Assembly: GCA_027886175.1 (NCBI GenBank)
Contig: JAJNNQ010000129.1
Coordinates: 4,402,001-4,466,000, forward strand
Direction: 5' to 3'
DNA: 64,000 nt
From: Phylloscopus collybita
Lineage: Eukaryota; Chordata; Aves; Passeriformes; Phylloscopidae
Below the pieces are notes generated by a model. That model searched no databases and was not told where the DNA came from. It saw only the letters and a list, made by a program, of their open reading frames with translations. A program made the position numbers and the translations under genes. Within the stretch, counting starts at the first letter, position 1, and the number at the start of each line of letters is the position of its first letter. Positions 25,385-38,465 of this stretch are shown here, piece by piece.

Positions 25385-26060
25385 AAGCCCACCCATTCTC
25401 GGGTTTGGGGCTGGTTCACCCTTTCCCCAAGATGAGGGTGGTTTTGTGTCCTTTGCCCTCTGAAAAGCCCCAAGCCGAATGCAGGAACAACACAGAGTCT
25501 TCAGATGTTCTTTTTCAAGGGTCTTCTCTTGTTTATTATTTCTTATCTTGTCCTTTTTTCTCTGTGCCCAGCCAAGGTCTCAACAGCACGGGCAACAACT
25601 CCTCGCTCTGACAAAGGCTCATCCTCTCTTACACAGATTGTTACCTGTCTATTATTTACAATTACACACCAATATCTACATTCTATACTAAACAGGTCAC
25701 TCCTACACTGATCCAATCCCCCTAAAGCTCCTTTGTGCCACCATCACAGCAGAAGATGGGGACAAAGAAGAAGGAGAAGTCCCCAAGGCACCACCCAGAA
25801 TCCTCCATCTTGTCCCCATTCACCCCTAGTCTAGAAACCCAAATGTGAAAACTGTATTACTCTTTATTACACTTTGTGGCTTGTAATTCCTCTCCCAATG
25901 TTCTAAGTTTTTCCCATGGACTAAAGTCAAAGCCCTTGCCTTCCTGGGCTCTGTGCCAGGGTCTCCAACCCCCTGTACAGATCCCAGACCCCCCTGTACA
26001 GGTTTCTGACTGTCCAGGGTATCCAAAGGAATGCCCTGGACTCCAACAACCCATGAGCAA
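25385..26060 (-). mobile_element. Probable LTR remnant, minus strand
   Basis: Composition and phrase order resemble a passerine ERV LTR read on the minus strand. There are two TTTATT motifs (25532-25537 and 25863-25868; AATAAA on the minus strand), a segment with CATCTTGTCCCC (25808-25819), and a doubled CCCCTGTACAG (around 25972 and 25993). No TG/CA pair with a TSD could be fixed and no primer-binding site was convincing, so both limits are approximate. The match is from memory of family style, not an alignment. Confidence 0.4.
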
Positions 26061-28455
26061 GCTTTCAAATACGTGATGCCTAAAATGCCTAAGGAGGCAA
26101 GCTGGATGATTTTTCAAATCACAGAATAACCTCAAGTTTTCTCCAAAGCAGCTATGAAGAAACCAGGAGACAGCATACAAACTACATGGCCAGTGAAGGC
26201 TTTGCAAAGCTAAGTCTGTTGTATCATAAAGGGGTCCATACCCTCAATCAGATCATGCACATGGGGCATGGGGGTGACAAATGCTTTTTTTCTGATTTTT
26301 AAGTACACTTGAAAGGCAGAAGTAATGCTTTGATCTTCCTCTAAGCACAGTGCAAGACAATGGACAGATAGGTACCACTGTAAAAGATTCCCTGACTTTC
26401 TGAACTCAAGTCCCCATCTCTGAATCACTTAAGTTGGTACTGAAGAGCTCTACTCAGTCACGGATACAGGTCTGAGAGCCAGGAATTCTCATCTACCAAT
26501 TTCTGAACAATTTCCTCACAGAAACCCACTGAGCTAAGTCTGCTTGAGGTACTGTGTGAGCATCACAAGCTCAGCACTTTCAGCACTCCACCAGTCTTGC
26601 TCTACAGAATAACCCAATACTTGTGGTGTAAGAGTTTTTAATTACGGAAAACGACGAGGCTGCCCAGCTCGAGGAGTTTGCCTTCTCTTTATAATTGACC
26701 TGAGTCAAAAACATTCTGAGACACAAAAAAAGCCATGGCACAGCTTCTGTCCCAGGGGACCAGGGCAAGCAGACAGCAGAATCCATCTCCAGAGTGCACA
26801 ATGCACAAGTAGGGCTGGTCCAGCTCCACAAATTCCAGGTGCTATGTGCATTGTCTCCATATTGGCCTGTTGCACTGATAAACTAGGCAAATACTACTTC
26901 ATCTACATATACCCAGATATTTAACAGATACACACAGGAATCTATATAAAATATAAAGATATTGTTGTGCTTTTATCAATTTTCACAAATGCTTTTCAAG
27001 AATTGTAGGGAGGATTAGATGTTACCAATGTGGAGAACAGTTCAATTACTGCAGTACTCACTGATGTGTCTACTTCAAAAAGAACAAACAGATGCTTAAT
27101 TTCTTACCTCTAGCCTCAATGTAAATAAATAAGACAACATACAATTTGAAATCTATTTTCCAAATGTATTTTGGGATACAGAAATGACCCACCTGTTGAT
27201 GACACAGATTCAATCCATCTCATCATACAGTCCATTTAGTGTGGTGAACCAGTTCTGTACCAGAAAAGCTCTCACGTTTTGATTTGTTAACATATAACAA
27301 CTTTCATGATCAAGACTGCTCTTAATCAACAAAGTAACTACCTGAATGATTATTCTACTAATTGCTCAGCTACTCAATAGAAAGGGAAGTAATTACTAAA
27401 ATAATTCAACCATCACCAAAGGAACGATGAACATGAAGACGTTGGAAATACAAAACATAATTTGTGAAATTATATGCTTAATTGAAGAATGAATATTTAA
27501 AATATGTTTCAAATTCCATGCTATTTAGTTCCATTTAGAATGGCTGCTCTCAAAAACGCAACACTAGCTCCATCACAAAGGAAAATCCAAAATGCACAGC
27601 TTAGCAGTGGGCACTGATATTTATTTCCACTGTAGGAAGTACCAGCAAGTAGAAACCAAAACAAATTTTTACAATGGAAATTTAGACAGAGAAAGCACAC
27701 TACTGAGGCCCTCTGCAGATCAGTCTATAACAGCCAATCTAGAAAGATATACACACAGACAAGGAAAAAGGTATTACCAAGGTTAAAAAGAAACAAATAC
27801 ACAAACCTGGGTGTGATCAGTTCAATTTCTTTTCTCATGACGAATACAAGAGAGCCTAAAAGAATGAAGCACAGAATTCACAAGACCATTCCACAGGGAA
27901 CTGCTGTAACAACTGATTTGCAGTAGTTTAAGGACTGGTTTTGTCTGGGTTTTGTTTTTTGGGGGGGTTTTTTGTGTGGTTTTGTTGTTGTTGTTGTTGT
28001 TTGTTTGTTTGTTTTTGATTTTGTTTGTTTGTTTTTTGGTTTTGCTTTTTTTGGTGTTTTTTTCAAGTTTTTTAATTGGTACTTCCCCAGCATAGAAACG
28101 ATGGATTTTTGGGTGAAGTAGACAAACTTCAAAACACTACATCAAGTATGAAAAGAATGTGTGCTGTTTCTAAAGGCAACAGGGTATCAAAGCTCAGCAC
28201 CCCAGAGCAGCAGCTGCAGAGCTGCCAAGCTGGTTTCTCCCCCCTCGGTAGGAGTCTCTGCAGAGCTGGGGCCCCTCTCTTTGCAGGCATTCCACTGACT
28301 GCCACATCCTCAGGGGGCTCTAGGATTAGTAAAACCTGGCCATGACAGGCAATCTCACCAAACTGGAGCTCTCTCCAAAGGCACAGCTGGCACTACAGAC
28401 TCTGTCAGAACAGGACCTGAAGAGGTCTCACGCAGGGAGCCTTTAACTTGACAAT
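26061..28455. other. Unique sequence with a G/T-rich tract
   Basis: No gene recognised. The only structured part is the G/T tract at 27950-28080 (listed). The 84-codon minus-strand frame over that tract encodes a Lys/Thr/Pro low-complexity string and is an artefact of composition. Confidence 0.5.
27950..28080 (+). repeat. G/T-rich low-complexity tract with (GTT)n and (GTTT)n
   Basis: About 130 bp almost free of A and C on the plus strand. It includes a run of seven G after T6, then GTT repeats, then GTTT repeats. It is a compound simple repeat with strong strand asymmetry. Confidence 0.93.
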
Positions 28456-28459
28456 GCCC

Positions 28460-29122
28460 TGAGACACTAATTTTGCAGAACTAAGGACTTTAAGAAAGTT
28501 ATGATTGTAGTTGCTGAATTAGCTGAAGTAGGTAGATAAGGTTTGTTTGCAGTTACCAGAAGCTGGATCTTAGACAAGCTATCCTAGATCTAGTAACCCA
28601 CTGCTTGTCAACTTTATGTTTCTGTAGCTGTGCTTGTAATGAAAACCAAAATGTGGTAAATAGATCTCAAGGACACAAGATAGCTGCAGACTTCCCATGC
28701 TTGAAGGACCCATTTAACACAGGAAACTCTAAGTTCTACCAAGGATTCATTTGTCAAGTATGCATTGAAAAGGCAGAAAAGTCATTTTACTTCCTCATTT
28801 CTAGTGACCCCTCCCCAGAATGGACCCCCAACTCATTTCAAGGAACAAATGCTTAATTGCCTTCTTCCAATTAGCATACGAAGTGGAGAAGAGGAAGTGA
28901 CAGGGGTATAAATATGCATTTGTATCTTGTCTATTCAACACTTTTGTAAATAAAAAGCTTTGTAATTACCTGTGATCTTTGCAGTGCACATTAGGGAGCT
29001 GTCCCACACGCTGCCCAGCATCACAATAAATATTCACTTTCTAGCTTTAAACTGTTTGAGAGTTTTTGTCCCTCATAACTGGATACTGGATATTAGATTG
29101 ATATTCATATTTTATTAATTCA
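28460..29122 (+). mobile_element. Solo LTR, family A copy 3, older, plus strand
   Basis: Aligns throughout its length with the reverse complement of 5697-6390. It starts TGAGACA at 28460, shares the CTGCTTGTCAACTTTATGTTT-like segment near 28600, has ATATGCATTTGTAT at 28913-28926, and contains AATAAA at 28949-28954 and 29025-29030. It then has CACTTTCTAGCTTTAAACTG and ends near TTCATATTTTATTAATTCA at 29122. It is clearly more diverged than copies 1 and 2, with many substitutions and small indels. Flanking 4-mers (GCCC and GTAG) do not match, so the TSD has decayed or the ends are off by a few bases. No internal retroviral sequence. Confidence 0.82.
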
Positions 29123-32100
29123 GTAGGAACATCAGAACAATCAAATAACAGTTTAGGTTTTGGTGAGCTGCAAAAGTCAGCAAACCAAGCTTCCCTGTTC
29201 CTCATCAATTCAAGTTGCCAGCAGTCAAAAACAGAGGCTAATGAGGCATTAAAATGCTCCCTAATTACTTCCTGGACCAGGGATGATCTTTATATCCTCA
29301 GTTTCCCCGACAATTATTTAATATAGTTAAAATGGGGAGTCTTTCCATTTTACATCTTATTTAATACTTTTTTGTCACTTTCTACATGCTAGGTTTCAGT
29401 TTGAGTGCAGAGACTTCTAAAGCAATTTTTGACTCTTTTTTCTGTGACTTCTACATAACACATCAGAAAAAAGGAAAAGATGAGTAACTTTACCCAAGGA
29501 CTCCCTCATTTAGCTCAGCACCATGTTTACATAAAAAATCTTCCAGAAGGCAGAGAAAGAATATTTGGAGAGCTGCTCTGGGACAATGATTTTAAAGAGT
29601 TCCCTTCCTCCTGCTGACTTTTCACACTCTCTTTAAAATGTTAGGTCAGATGTAGAGTCCCCAGCAGGACTTGTAAAGCTGCCTCTCACCATTAGGACTT
29701 TCATGGATTGCTCTGCTGTGGAGCTGCCAGGTTTTGAAGGGGCAACCTGGTCATCAAGGGAAAGATTTCCCTCTAAGAGCTCCTCCAAACTCAGAGGCTG
29801 ATGGATTTCCTCCTCTGTGATGTCCTGAAGAGCATCAGCAGAGAGTACTCACAAGGCATTAGTCTGAAGAAAGCATACTAAAGAAAGACCGAGTTCTACT
29901 GTGCCATCAGCTGCAAGTCTTTGTCCTCTCCCAGAGGCTAATGAGGCATTAAAATTATTTCATTTATTCATTATTTCATTTCATCTTCCTGAAAAAACAG
30001 GAAAGCCACTCACTCCAGAGTTCCATCTAACCATGAGTTGGTGAGATACATCTTTGCCCACATGGGCAAATCAAGAAATTGAAATTAACTACATAAAATG
30101 AGCAACTTAACCCAGTTCTTCATCCATGATTTTTGCCAAGTTCTAACAGAACAAAATAAACAACAGCACTTCTCTACAGCTGACCGAGGCAGTTACACAA
30201 CTATTATGCAGGAGATTTTATTTTCTGGTCTGCACTTTGTAAATGTGGATTTAAAGCAAGATCTGAAGCTTATATGGCATTCTCTCAATTTCCCATATCT
30301 GGGAAAAGGTACTGTAAAAACTAGGATACTCTCAAGCTTCCACATTTTCCCCCTCTAAATTGCTCTTAGGTAATCATTTCTCATTCCAGCCAGGTGCTGC
30401 CCTTTGTCCCTCCTTTCTTCCTCTCTTCAGACCCATCTCCAAAGCCTCATTCAGCTGCAGCACTCCTGGGAGCAATTCATGATCCTCCATCCATTGGCAA
30501 CTTCCCACCCTTCTGTCCCAACGGAGGTTTCACTGCACCTCCTTGAGAAGAGCTGGACAGCCCCTCCACTCAGAGTGGCAAATCCTCAGCTCCTACCCCT
30601 CTGTGCCAGGCTGTCCTCCCAGCTCCTTAACACACCTGACAGCAGGACCAGCCTTCCCATGATCACAGTGACAAAACCTGTGCTGCAGCACATAACCCCA
30701 CATGGAAATACAGGAGTAGGGAAGTGGCATCGCCGTCTCCAACCAAGAAAGGTTTTCAACAGAAGCAGGAGCTGCTTTATTTATAGACACAGCCACTACT
30801 CTGGAAACAGTAAACGTGTTTCCTAAGATGGCAAATTTGGACTACGTGGCACTTTAGCAATCCTATCTCTTCTCAGCAGCACGTGATTCAATAATGGGTT
30901 CACCTCCAGCTGTAAAATTCTAGGGCAATTGAATAGGAATTGGTGTTTCTCCAGCTAACAACAAAATAGAAGTGTGACAGTGACTGGCATTATTTATACC
31001 AACAATTCTACTGCAATGATAATACAGCAGCTTTCACATGCAAATATACATACATTTGAATGATTTAGGATGGATTAAAATAAGGAGCTTAATAGATTGC
31101 TTGTGCTCAATCTTTTCATTTGATGAAGAATCTTATGAAAGCTGCCTCTCAAAGCAGTTCTTTTGGACTGTGAAATGTCATCATACTACACTGCAAATAT
31201 TTTTGCCACATATGAAAGAAACAGCAAGTGGTTATGAAGGCACATAAATAGCTTGTTATGAAAAAGTTTACTCAAATCAGCATTCAACAACACACTAAAT
31301 CTATAGGAATAACCAAGATGTTTGTTGGAATGTGTAAACATCATCAAGATACTAAAACTTTCAGCAGAGGATAGGATCATTTCCACAGGAAAGACAACCT
31401 AACGAATAAATAGGAATCTAGAATAACATGGTTCTTAGCACACTTAAAATAACAAAGCACTATCAAAATGGGCTGGATCCCACTGCTGGTATCTCAGCAC
31501 ATGCAGTAATGGTTCCTGTCCAGGGTTAGACAAACAAAAATAAAGTCATGTCTGGAAACTTCTATTTGTGCTTTCTGTGTAGCATTCATACATGGGGGAA
31601 GTATTGCAAAAAAAAAGTTACTTTACACTGAATTTTCACAAGTGTATTCTCTCTGCCAATTTTCACACCCTTTAGTAACTGTAACATGATGCTACAGAGA
31701 AACAAACACTAAATCAGAGTTCAGATACCAATATTTAATTGCTTGAAGAACAAGAACTTGTTTGCAAATTACAATGCAGAGCTTTTCATATAATGATGTA
31801 TAACTACAGAAATAGCACAAATTTCTCTGAAGAGCCATACACACATGAGGTTTTCCCACTTGCTTTATGCTAAATTCTTTACCTTCACTTACCTCAGCAT
31901 TACCAGTAACTAGACAATTGCATACGCCTCAAATTTTTCTCTTGAGATTTCTGATCCTCGTATTCCTATGATCAATACTGAACTAGCACAGACACTGAAG
32001 GGGGATTTCTATTCCAAAAGGATAGAAAGGAAAACCAGAACGATCTCTAATATGTCTACGTAAACATGAAAAACAAACACATGCTAGTTTTTAAAAGAGA

Positions 32101-35100
32101 AAACCCTCATGCCCACAGCCAGTAATAATTTTTAACACGTCAGCATAATCCAAAGTATGATTTTTAGTTTTATCTGTAGCATTAACACATTATTAATTAG
32201 CATTCTTTTTGAGGTCAAAATCTTGCCAGTTGTTACACAGTCTCCATATGTTTGGGTGGACTTATTTTTATGAAATCCAACGCTGCCTACGCTGTTTGTG
32301 CAAGGGATAGCATTTGTGGAATCAAATATAGAAACTTTTTTTTTCCTCATGTTAAGATCTCAAAATTTAATGACTTGCATTCATAAGTTTATGGAAGAAA
32401 AATTTTTACTAACAGTTATCCAAGTAAATAGAATATAAGTGTCCTGTGACGCTTGCATTTTAAAAGGCTTACATAGGAGAAGACATCTCCACCGAGCAAA
32501 AACAGCTTCAAAACTATGACTTCTTCCTGACCTGTTTATCAGCTTTGCTCTCAATGGACAGTGTCTCTCCCTATATTTAACCTCTAGCCAGCATTACAGA
32601 AGCACTTCTGTAAAATCACTGGCTGTGTTTTCCAAGCTTTCCTAGGAAGCAGGCCAGTAGTTGCAGGGCTGACCCTGCTATAAAACACTGGCAGCCCCCA
32701 AGTTTCCACCTGCTGGGGCACAGAGGGGCTGAAGCTTCACGGTGGAGCCGCTGGGGCACTGAAGGCTGACTGGCTCTGCAGGAAGCCCCAGAAGCCAAGG
32801 AGTGGTTCTCCAAAACTCCCTGCTGGCTGCCACAGCACACCTCCTTCACTACTGCGAGGCACATAGCCACCAATAAAAACAGATGATTTTCAGAGCAGCA
32901 AGAAGAAACAGCTCTCCTGATCCCTACAAAAGCTACAGAAGAGACAAAGAACAAGGGCTGGAGTAACTACTTCATTAACTACGACACTCTGCTTCTTATC
33001 CCAACATATTGTGGTACAAGAACTGGCAAATAATGCTGAGCTAGCCACTCTGTCTCCCTGGAACTGCCCCTCATATGCAAGGATAAAATGTGAGGCCAAG
33101 AGTCAGAATCCAAATCTGTTCTTTGGAAGGAAATGCAAACACCTGTGGAACTCAATCCATGTGTTACCCTATCAAAGAGATAAGGATGATGCATTAAAGA
33201 CATGAACCTGCCCCCTCTCCTATTTTCTTTCTCAGTTCACTCCCATACACTCTGTGTATAGATCAGAATTCCCTTTTTGTGTCCAAATGCACCCGATGCC
33301 CCCAAACCTAGGAAAAACTGCTGAACTGCACGGGAGCACAAACAAGGGGTAAACTCTAAGCAGGTTTTCAAAAAGCCCTGCAAATAGTCTATGGCATTTC
33401 CCTAATTTACAGACATTTTACACTGAAACAGAGCACCAGGACTTTGCTTTACTGGCAGTCAAGGCATGTGACCTGGATTAGCTCTGAAGTGTTTATTGCC
33501 ACCGAGGATGGCAGCCCAACAGGCCAGGATATTTCTGTGCCTCTAAACCCAAAGTCACAGACAATGTTTTGCCCTGATCATCCCAGGTGTTTGATCTGAG
33601 ATCTTTATTAAAAACCTGCAGAGTCCAATCAGATCTGTCCAGAAATACCTACCATATTCTGTATAGCAGATACTGGAAGTGTGACAAAATTTCATAAATC
33701 GCTATGTAAATGTGGATGTACTTTAATTGATTTCATTTACTTCAAGAGCACCTTATTATGTTTGTTTTGCTTTAAGTAATAAACACAATCTCAAGTGATA
33801 AATTACAAGTATGCCAGGGAGACTAGTTTGAGTCTTCCTCATTTTTTCACCAATATTTGAATTGTTAATGTTGTGCCCTTGGCCAGAAGAGTCTATGATG
33901 CTTCCTGGATTTTTTTCCCTTGTGGAAAGAAAAGAGTAATGATGTTGGGTCGGACTTATATTTTATTTGCTTTATTCATCCACCTCTAACCAGTGTTTTA
34001 ATCTCTCACATTCCCTCCATAGGAAGTGTGAACTTCACCCTATCCCAGATACTTTTACTTACTGAACTATTTCTTTCTGTATTATTACATAATAAGAAGT
34101 TAAGCTCAGCTTGGTCATAAAACCCAAAAGGCAGTTTTTGTCCTGGACGTGTTTCATTTGTGTCAAAATAGATTTTTGACAAGATGTACTGGGATTTAGT
34201 CTTCCAAGTCTGTGTATTTTCTTTCAACTTTTGTTGAAAAATAAAATAAAAAAAAAATCAGCTCTCTAATGAAATGGATCTTTTCACTAGAAAGAGTGAA
34301 AAAAATATTTCAACTTCTCAATTATTTCCCATTTCATGCTTGAAATAACTTAAAAATTGCACTCACACCCCCTCCCCATCTGGCTATAAATATGAATTAA
34401 GAAAGCAACCAAACAAACCCATAGTTCTTTTTCCAAAAACAGGACAGTAGAGATCAAGTCTGAAAGGCAGGAGATGGCTGGATGCTCAGAGGGCAATAGC
34501 AGCCAAGGCAGTTCTATCAGCCACTGTCACTGAGAAAGGAGACAGTAGCTGCATACAGGAAGGACAGGAAGGAGGGTTTGGAAACAAGAATAAATTGACT
34601 CTAGAAATTAGTAAATCTGTACAAGCTGTACAATAGTTTACATTTTGCAAATGCAGAAAATCTGAGTGGTGAACCAGACCAGATGCCATCCATAGATCCT
34701 TCTCAAACTATGTTATTTATTAAATTCTACAGAAGTTTCCCAACAGCCTATTCCCCAGATACTCTCCTCCATACCTTCAAACATTTAGTCCATGTTTTGA
34801 TTTCAAAAGCTCAGATACATTCTGGTTTTAAGCACTGGTAGGAAACAAACAAAAAACCCAATCCAACGGAAGTTCTTTTACTTTAGGTCAAAATATCCAC
34901 ATTGATTTTTTTCTACAGTTCTCCAATCCAATAGGTACATAATCACACAACTATTAATAAAACTGCTTTACTGATTAGGTTTCAAACTTCTGAATGAGAA
35001 GAGAAACCAAATTATTCTCATTACCAAAACTAAGATTTCTCCAAGAAAGCAAAGAGATAGCCAATGGGAAACATTTGCAACAGACTTTGGCTTTCGCTTG

Positions 35101-37995
35101 GGTCAGTACAGCAACATTTACAAGCAATTGAAATAAATGGCCTAAAACTTGTTATGTAATACAAATACTTGCTAACAAAATTTTAAGAAGTCAACAGAAG
35201 CCTTTATGGGAATTTTTTGCTGTTTACAGATTCTGACAACTTGCAGGTATATACTTCATCCATTTTCTGCTCACAGAAAAACCTGTTGGGCTTTCTAGGA
35301 TGATGGAAGTGTTCATTGCTGCCTACATCTAGTTTTAACTATTCCAGTTAACCCTCCTCCCAAAGTTACAAGGCTTCCAGCTGACAGTTCCATTATAGGA
35401 AGAACTGAAACATCAGCTTTGTTGAAGGGTGACTTTGAATGATGCTGCTGCTCAGTGCCCTCAAGAAATCTCATCTACAAGATTCAGGTGGCCAGATTTG
35501 CAATATAAATGGAGTCAGGTGTCAAGCTGCTCCTTTCAGTAATGAGGGATTCATTTCTCCTCAAAAGAACTGGAATAACTGGATAGATACAGACCCAAAT
35601 TCAGAGCCAAGATCACAGACTCTCAGCTGTTCAGAGTTTACAGGAGGGCTGATTTCTTCAAAACCTCTAACAGTGCATCTTGAGTTTGCCAGGGAGAGTT
35701 CAGCTTTAAGACAGGTATTTTAAATGGCAATAGACTGACCTCAGCTTACTGAAATGATCCTTAAATATAACCTCACAAAGGTGTTGCAGAGCTTGTAACC
35801 TAATATGGATGATACACTTTGCACTGCTTAAACATTCTATAGAAGGACAAAGTATAAAAGGAGTTGTAAATTCTGCAGTACTGGAAAGCAGTGAATGTAC
35901 ATCACAAACAACAGCATTTCAGCTCATTTTCGCCATGCACTTAAGGAAAAAGGCAGCTACCTTATAAAAATGCATAGGGGGAAGTTACTCTTCATTGCTG
36001 CTCTCAGATAAAAATCCACGGTTATTTTGGACAATCAGTACAATATACTAAAGGCCAAGAGCTAGCACAGCCCAAGCTTCCTTTTCTAGAGCTGGGAATG
36101 TGACCAGAAACTTCTGTTTTAAGTAGTCCTGTATTGGAAAAAAGCACCCCAAAAGCCTCTGAAAGCTCCCAATAGTAAGCAAAGCCCCAAGGCTCAGGGG
36201 ACAGACAGAGCTGAACACAAGACCACAGTCAATGCAATGTCTGAATCCAGAGTGGTTCTTCCCAGCTTACATTCAAACCCCACAACCTGCCTGAAGTGAG
36301 GTAAACCCCTCCACTGTCCTCTCTCCAGATGCACCTTCCTGTCACAACAGTTTTGACACCCAGAAAGGACCCCTTTCCCTTCCTAAGGCTTAAATTTTGG
36401 TCCAATTAACTGCACACAGGCTCCTTTGCTTTGTTCAGCCATCTGCCAGCCAAATTGCAAGCTTATTTTCAATTCCAAACTGCCCCTCCTCCAGATACAC
36501 ACAAATGCTTCAAAGCTCAGAACACAAGAGCCAAGGTAAGGTGAAAAGAAGCCTTCCCTTCTGGGGCCCACCCAGTCAATCCCCTTCTTAGAGCATCCAG
36601 AGAACAGCTCTCACATATTCAATTCGGTGAGCCTGAACCATCTGTTGCACACATCCTTTGGGTGAGAGGCTGAGGACCAAAGCCAAGAGCCTAGGGATGC
36701 CTCTGCCCATGATGAGCTCACCCAGCTGCATCTGCATGCTGAACAGGGCAGTGTTCTGGCCCTGCACAACCAAACCATGTTCAGCGGTCCTACTGGGACA
36801 TGGGGCTGTCCTACTCCCTGATGCAATCCAGTACGAACCTCAGAGGGATGCAAGGCAACCCAAACTACTCAGATGATCTGCCAGAATCTCCTGGGCTTTT
36901 TGACCACTGAAATGACCTGACTCTGACACTGCTGAGTCCCTACACATTGCTGGGAAGACCAAGCACAAAGTCAGGACCCTGTGTTTCTACTACAGCCCCA
37001 AGTCAGGCTAAATTTGATGCAAACATGTGCAGAGGTCCCCTCTGTACTGAAGGGAAATAAAGCTTCCAGAGACCCACTTAAAACATTTCAGAAGCAGGAT
37101 GACAACCCCTAATAATCTTTTTAGCTATTCAAAGTCATCTGACAGGAGGAAAACATCTCTCAGAGCTGTGATTCGTCTCATTTTGGTCAAATACACAGCC
37201 CTCAGGAAAGGCCTATTTCTATTTATTGCCCAGAAGTAGATGATGAGCTCACCTATTCATTTCCGTATTCTGAAACTCTAAAGATGACTTCTCACTGAAG
37301 ATTTTTAACTGAATTCCAATAGACTGAAAAAGGATAATGACCTACCTAAAGGGGAAGATGAACAGAAGCAGTACAGGAGTTCCAGCTTTCTCTTTACTGA
37401 ACTGAAATCCTCATTCTCAAGCATCCCTCTACTTGTATGCTTGGGTTTATCAATCCTTCTACTTCACAGAAAGTAAACCATCATTGTTACTGCACGGAAG
37501 ACAAACACTGCTTAGAGATTTGTATTAAAAAAAAAAAACAACTCCTATTAAAAGACTTTTAATAAAGGGGCCTTCTTAGGTAGGTGTTGCTATCTATAAA
37601 TACTACCAGGCTGCCATGAATAAAAACTCCAGCTGTGAATAAAAACTTTTAAACTGGCTTAATCTAGAGATAACTATCAATATTAGTTTATTCCAACGTT
37701 CCATACTGGTGTTTCCAATAGGAATAGGCATGGAACCAAATCATTAAGATTTGGATTTTGCAAACTCCATCAGCCCAATGGCAGCCTTTGTTTAATCAGA
37801 AGGGTGCCAATGAATGATACCTGTGTGCAGCCAGTGCAGGACGAAGCCAAAGGCACTACTGTAAAGCACAGAGGGAGTGTATGAGGGCTCTGAAGGCTGT
37901 GTGACACATGAAGAGCTTCCATCATTTAAAAGCAACAGTCCGTGAACTAATTTTAGTGGAAATAATTCCCCTACATGGCACAAGCACTTAAGAGA
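29123..37995. other. Unique sequence, no gene recognised
   Basis: A long AT-rich stretch without a recognised repeat, apart from a 24-bp direct duplication (29232-29255 and 29932-29955, listed). Open frames reach 140 codons (30404-30826) and are not recognised. GC-richer patches at 32640-32870 and 36580-36860 carry overlapping frames on both strands and no CpG enrichment. Confidence 0.5.
29232..29955 (+). repeat. Pair of 24-bp perfect direct repeats 700 bp apart
   Basis: The 24-mer beginning CAGAGGCTAATGAGG occurs at 29232-29255 and again at 29932-29955 with no mismatch. Flanks on both sides differ at once. The intervening 676 bp are unique and do not look like a transposon. A shorter related string (CAGAGGCTGATGGA) occurs near 29794. 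Confidence 0.9.
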
Positions 37996-37998
37996 CCT

Positions 37999-38465
37999 TC
38001 ACAGAATCACAGAATGGCCTTGGAAGGCACTTGAAGATGGTCACCTAGTTCCACCCCCACTGCCATGGGCAGGGACACCGTACCCTATCCCAGGCTGCTC
38101 AGAGATCCAGCCTGGCCCTGAACGCTTCCAGGGACAGGGCAGCCACAGCTTCTCTGGGTATCCTGTGCCAGTGCCTCACCAACCTCACCGAGAAGGGTTC
38201 CTCCCTAATCTAAACCTCCTCTGTTTGAGTCTGAATCCATTCCCCCTTGCCCTGTCACCAAATGTCCCTGTAAAAAGCCTCCCTGCCTCTCTCTGGAGGG
38301 CTTCCTTCAGGTACTGGAAGGCCACAATTAGGTCACCCCTAAGTCATTCCTTCTCCAGGCTGAACAAACCCAGCCAGCCCTTCTCACAGGAGAGTTGCTC
38401 CATCTCTCCCATCACCTTGGTGGCCTCCAACAGGCCTACTTGCTCCAACAGCTGCTATGCATTGT
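37999..38465 (-). mobile_element. CR1 LINE, 3' end fragment, minus strand
   Basis: Begins with TCACAGAATCACAGAATGG, the reverse complement of the CR1 3'-terminal octamer repeat. It then gives the classic series in reverse orientation: CCACTGCCATGGGCAGGGACA, CTTCCAGGGACAGGGCAGCC, CCAGTGCCTCACC, CATTCCCCCTTGCCCTGTCA, CTTCAGGTACTGGAAGGC and CTTCTCCAGGCTGAACAA. It preserves the 3' end and is 5' truncated near 38465. It is better preserved than the CR1 at 17.7 kb but non-coding. Confidence 0.95.

Noticed and set aside
27878..28132. 84-codon Lys/Thr-rich frame
   Set aside because: Direct translation of the G/T-rich simple repeat.
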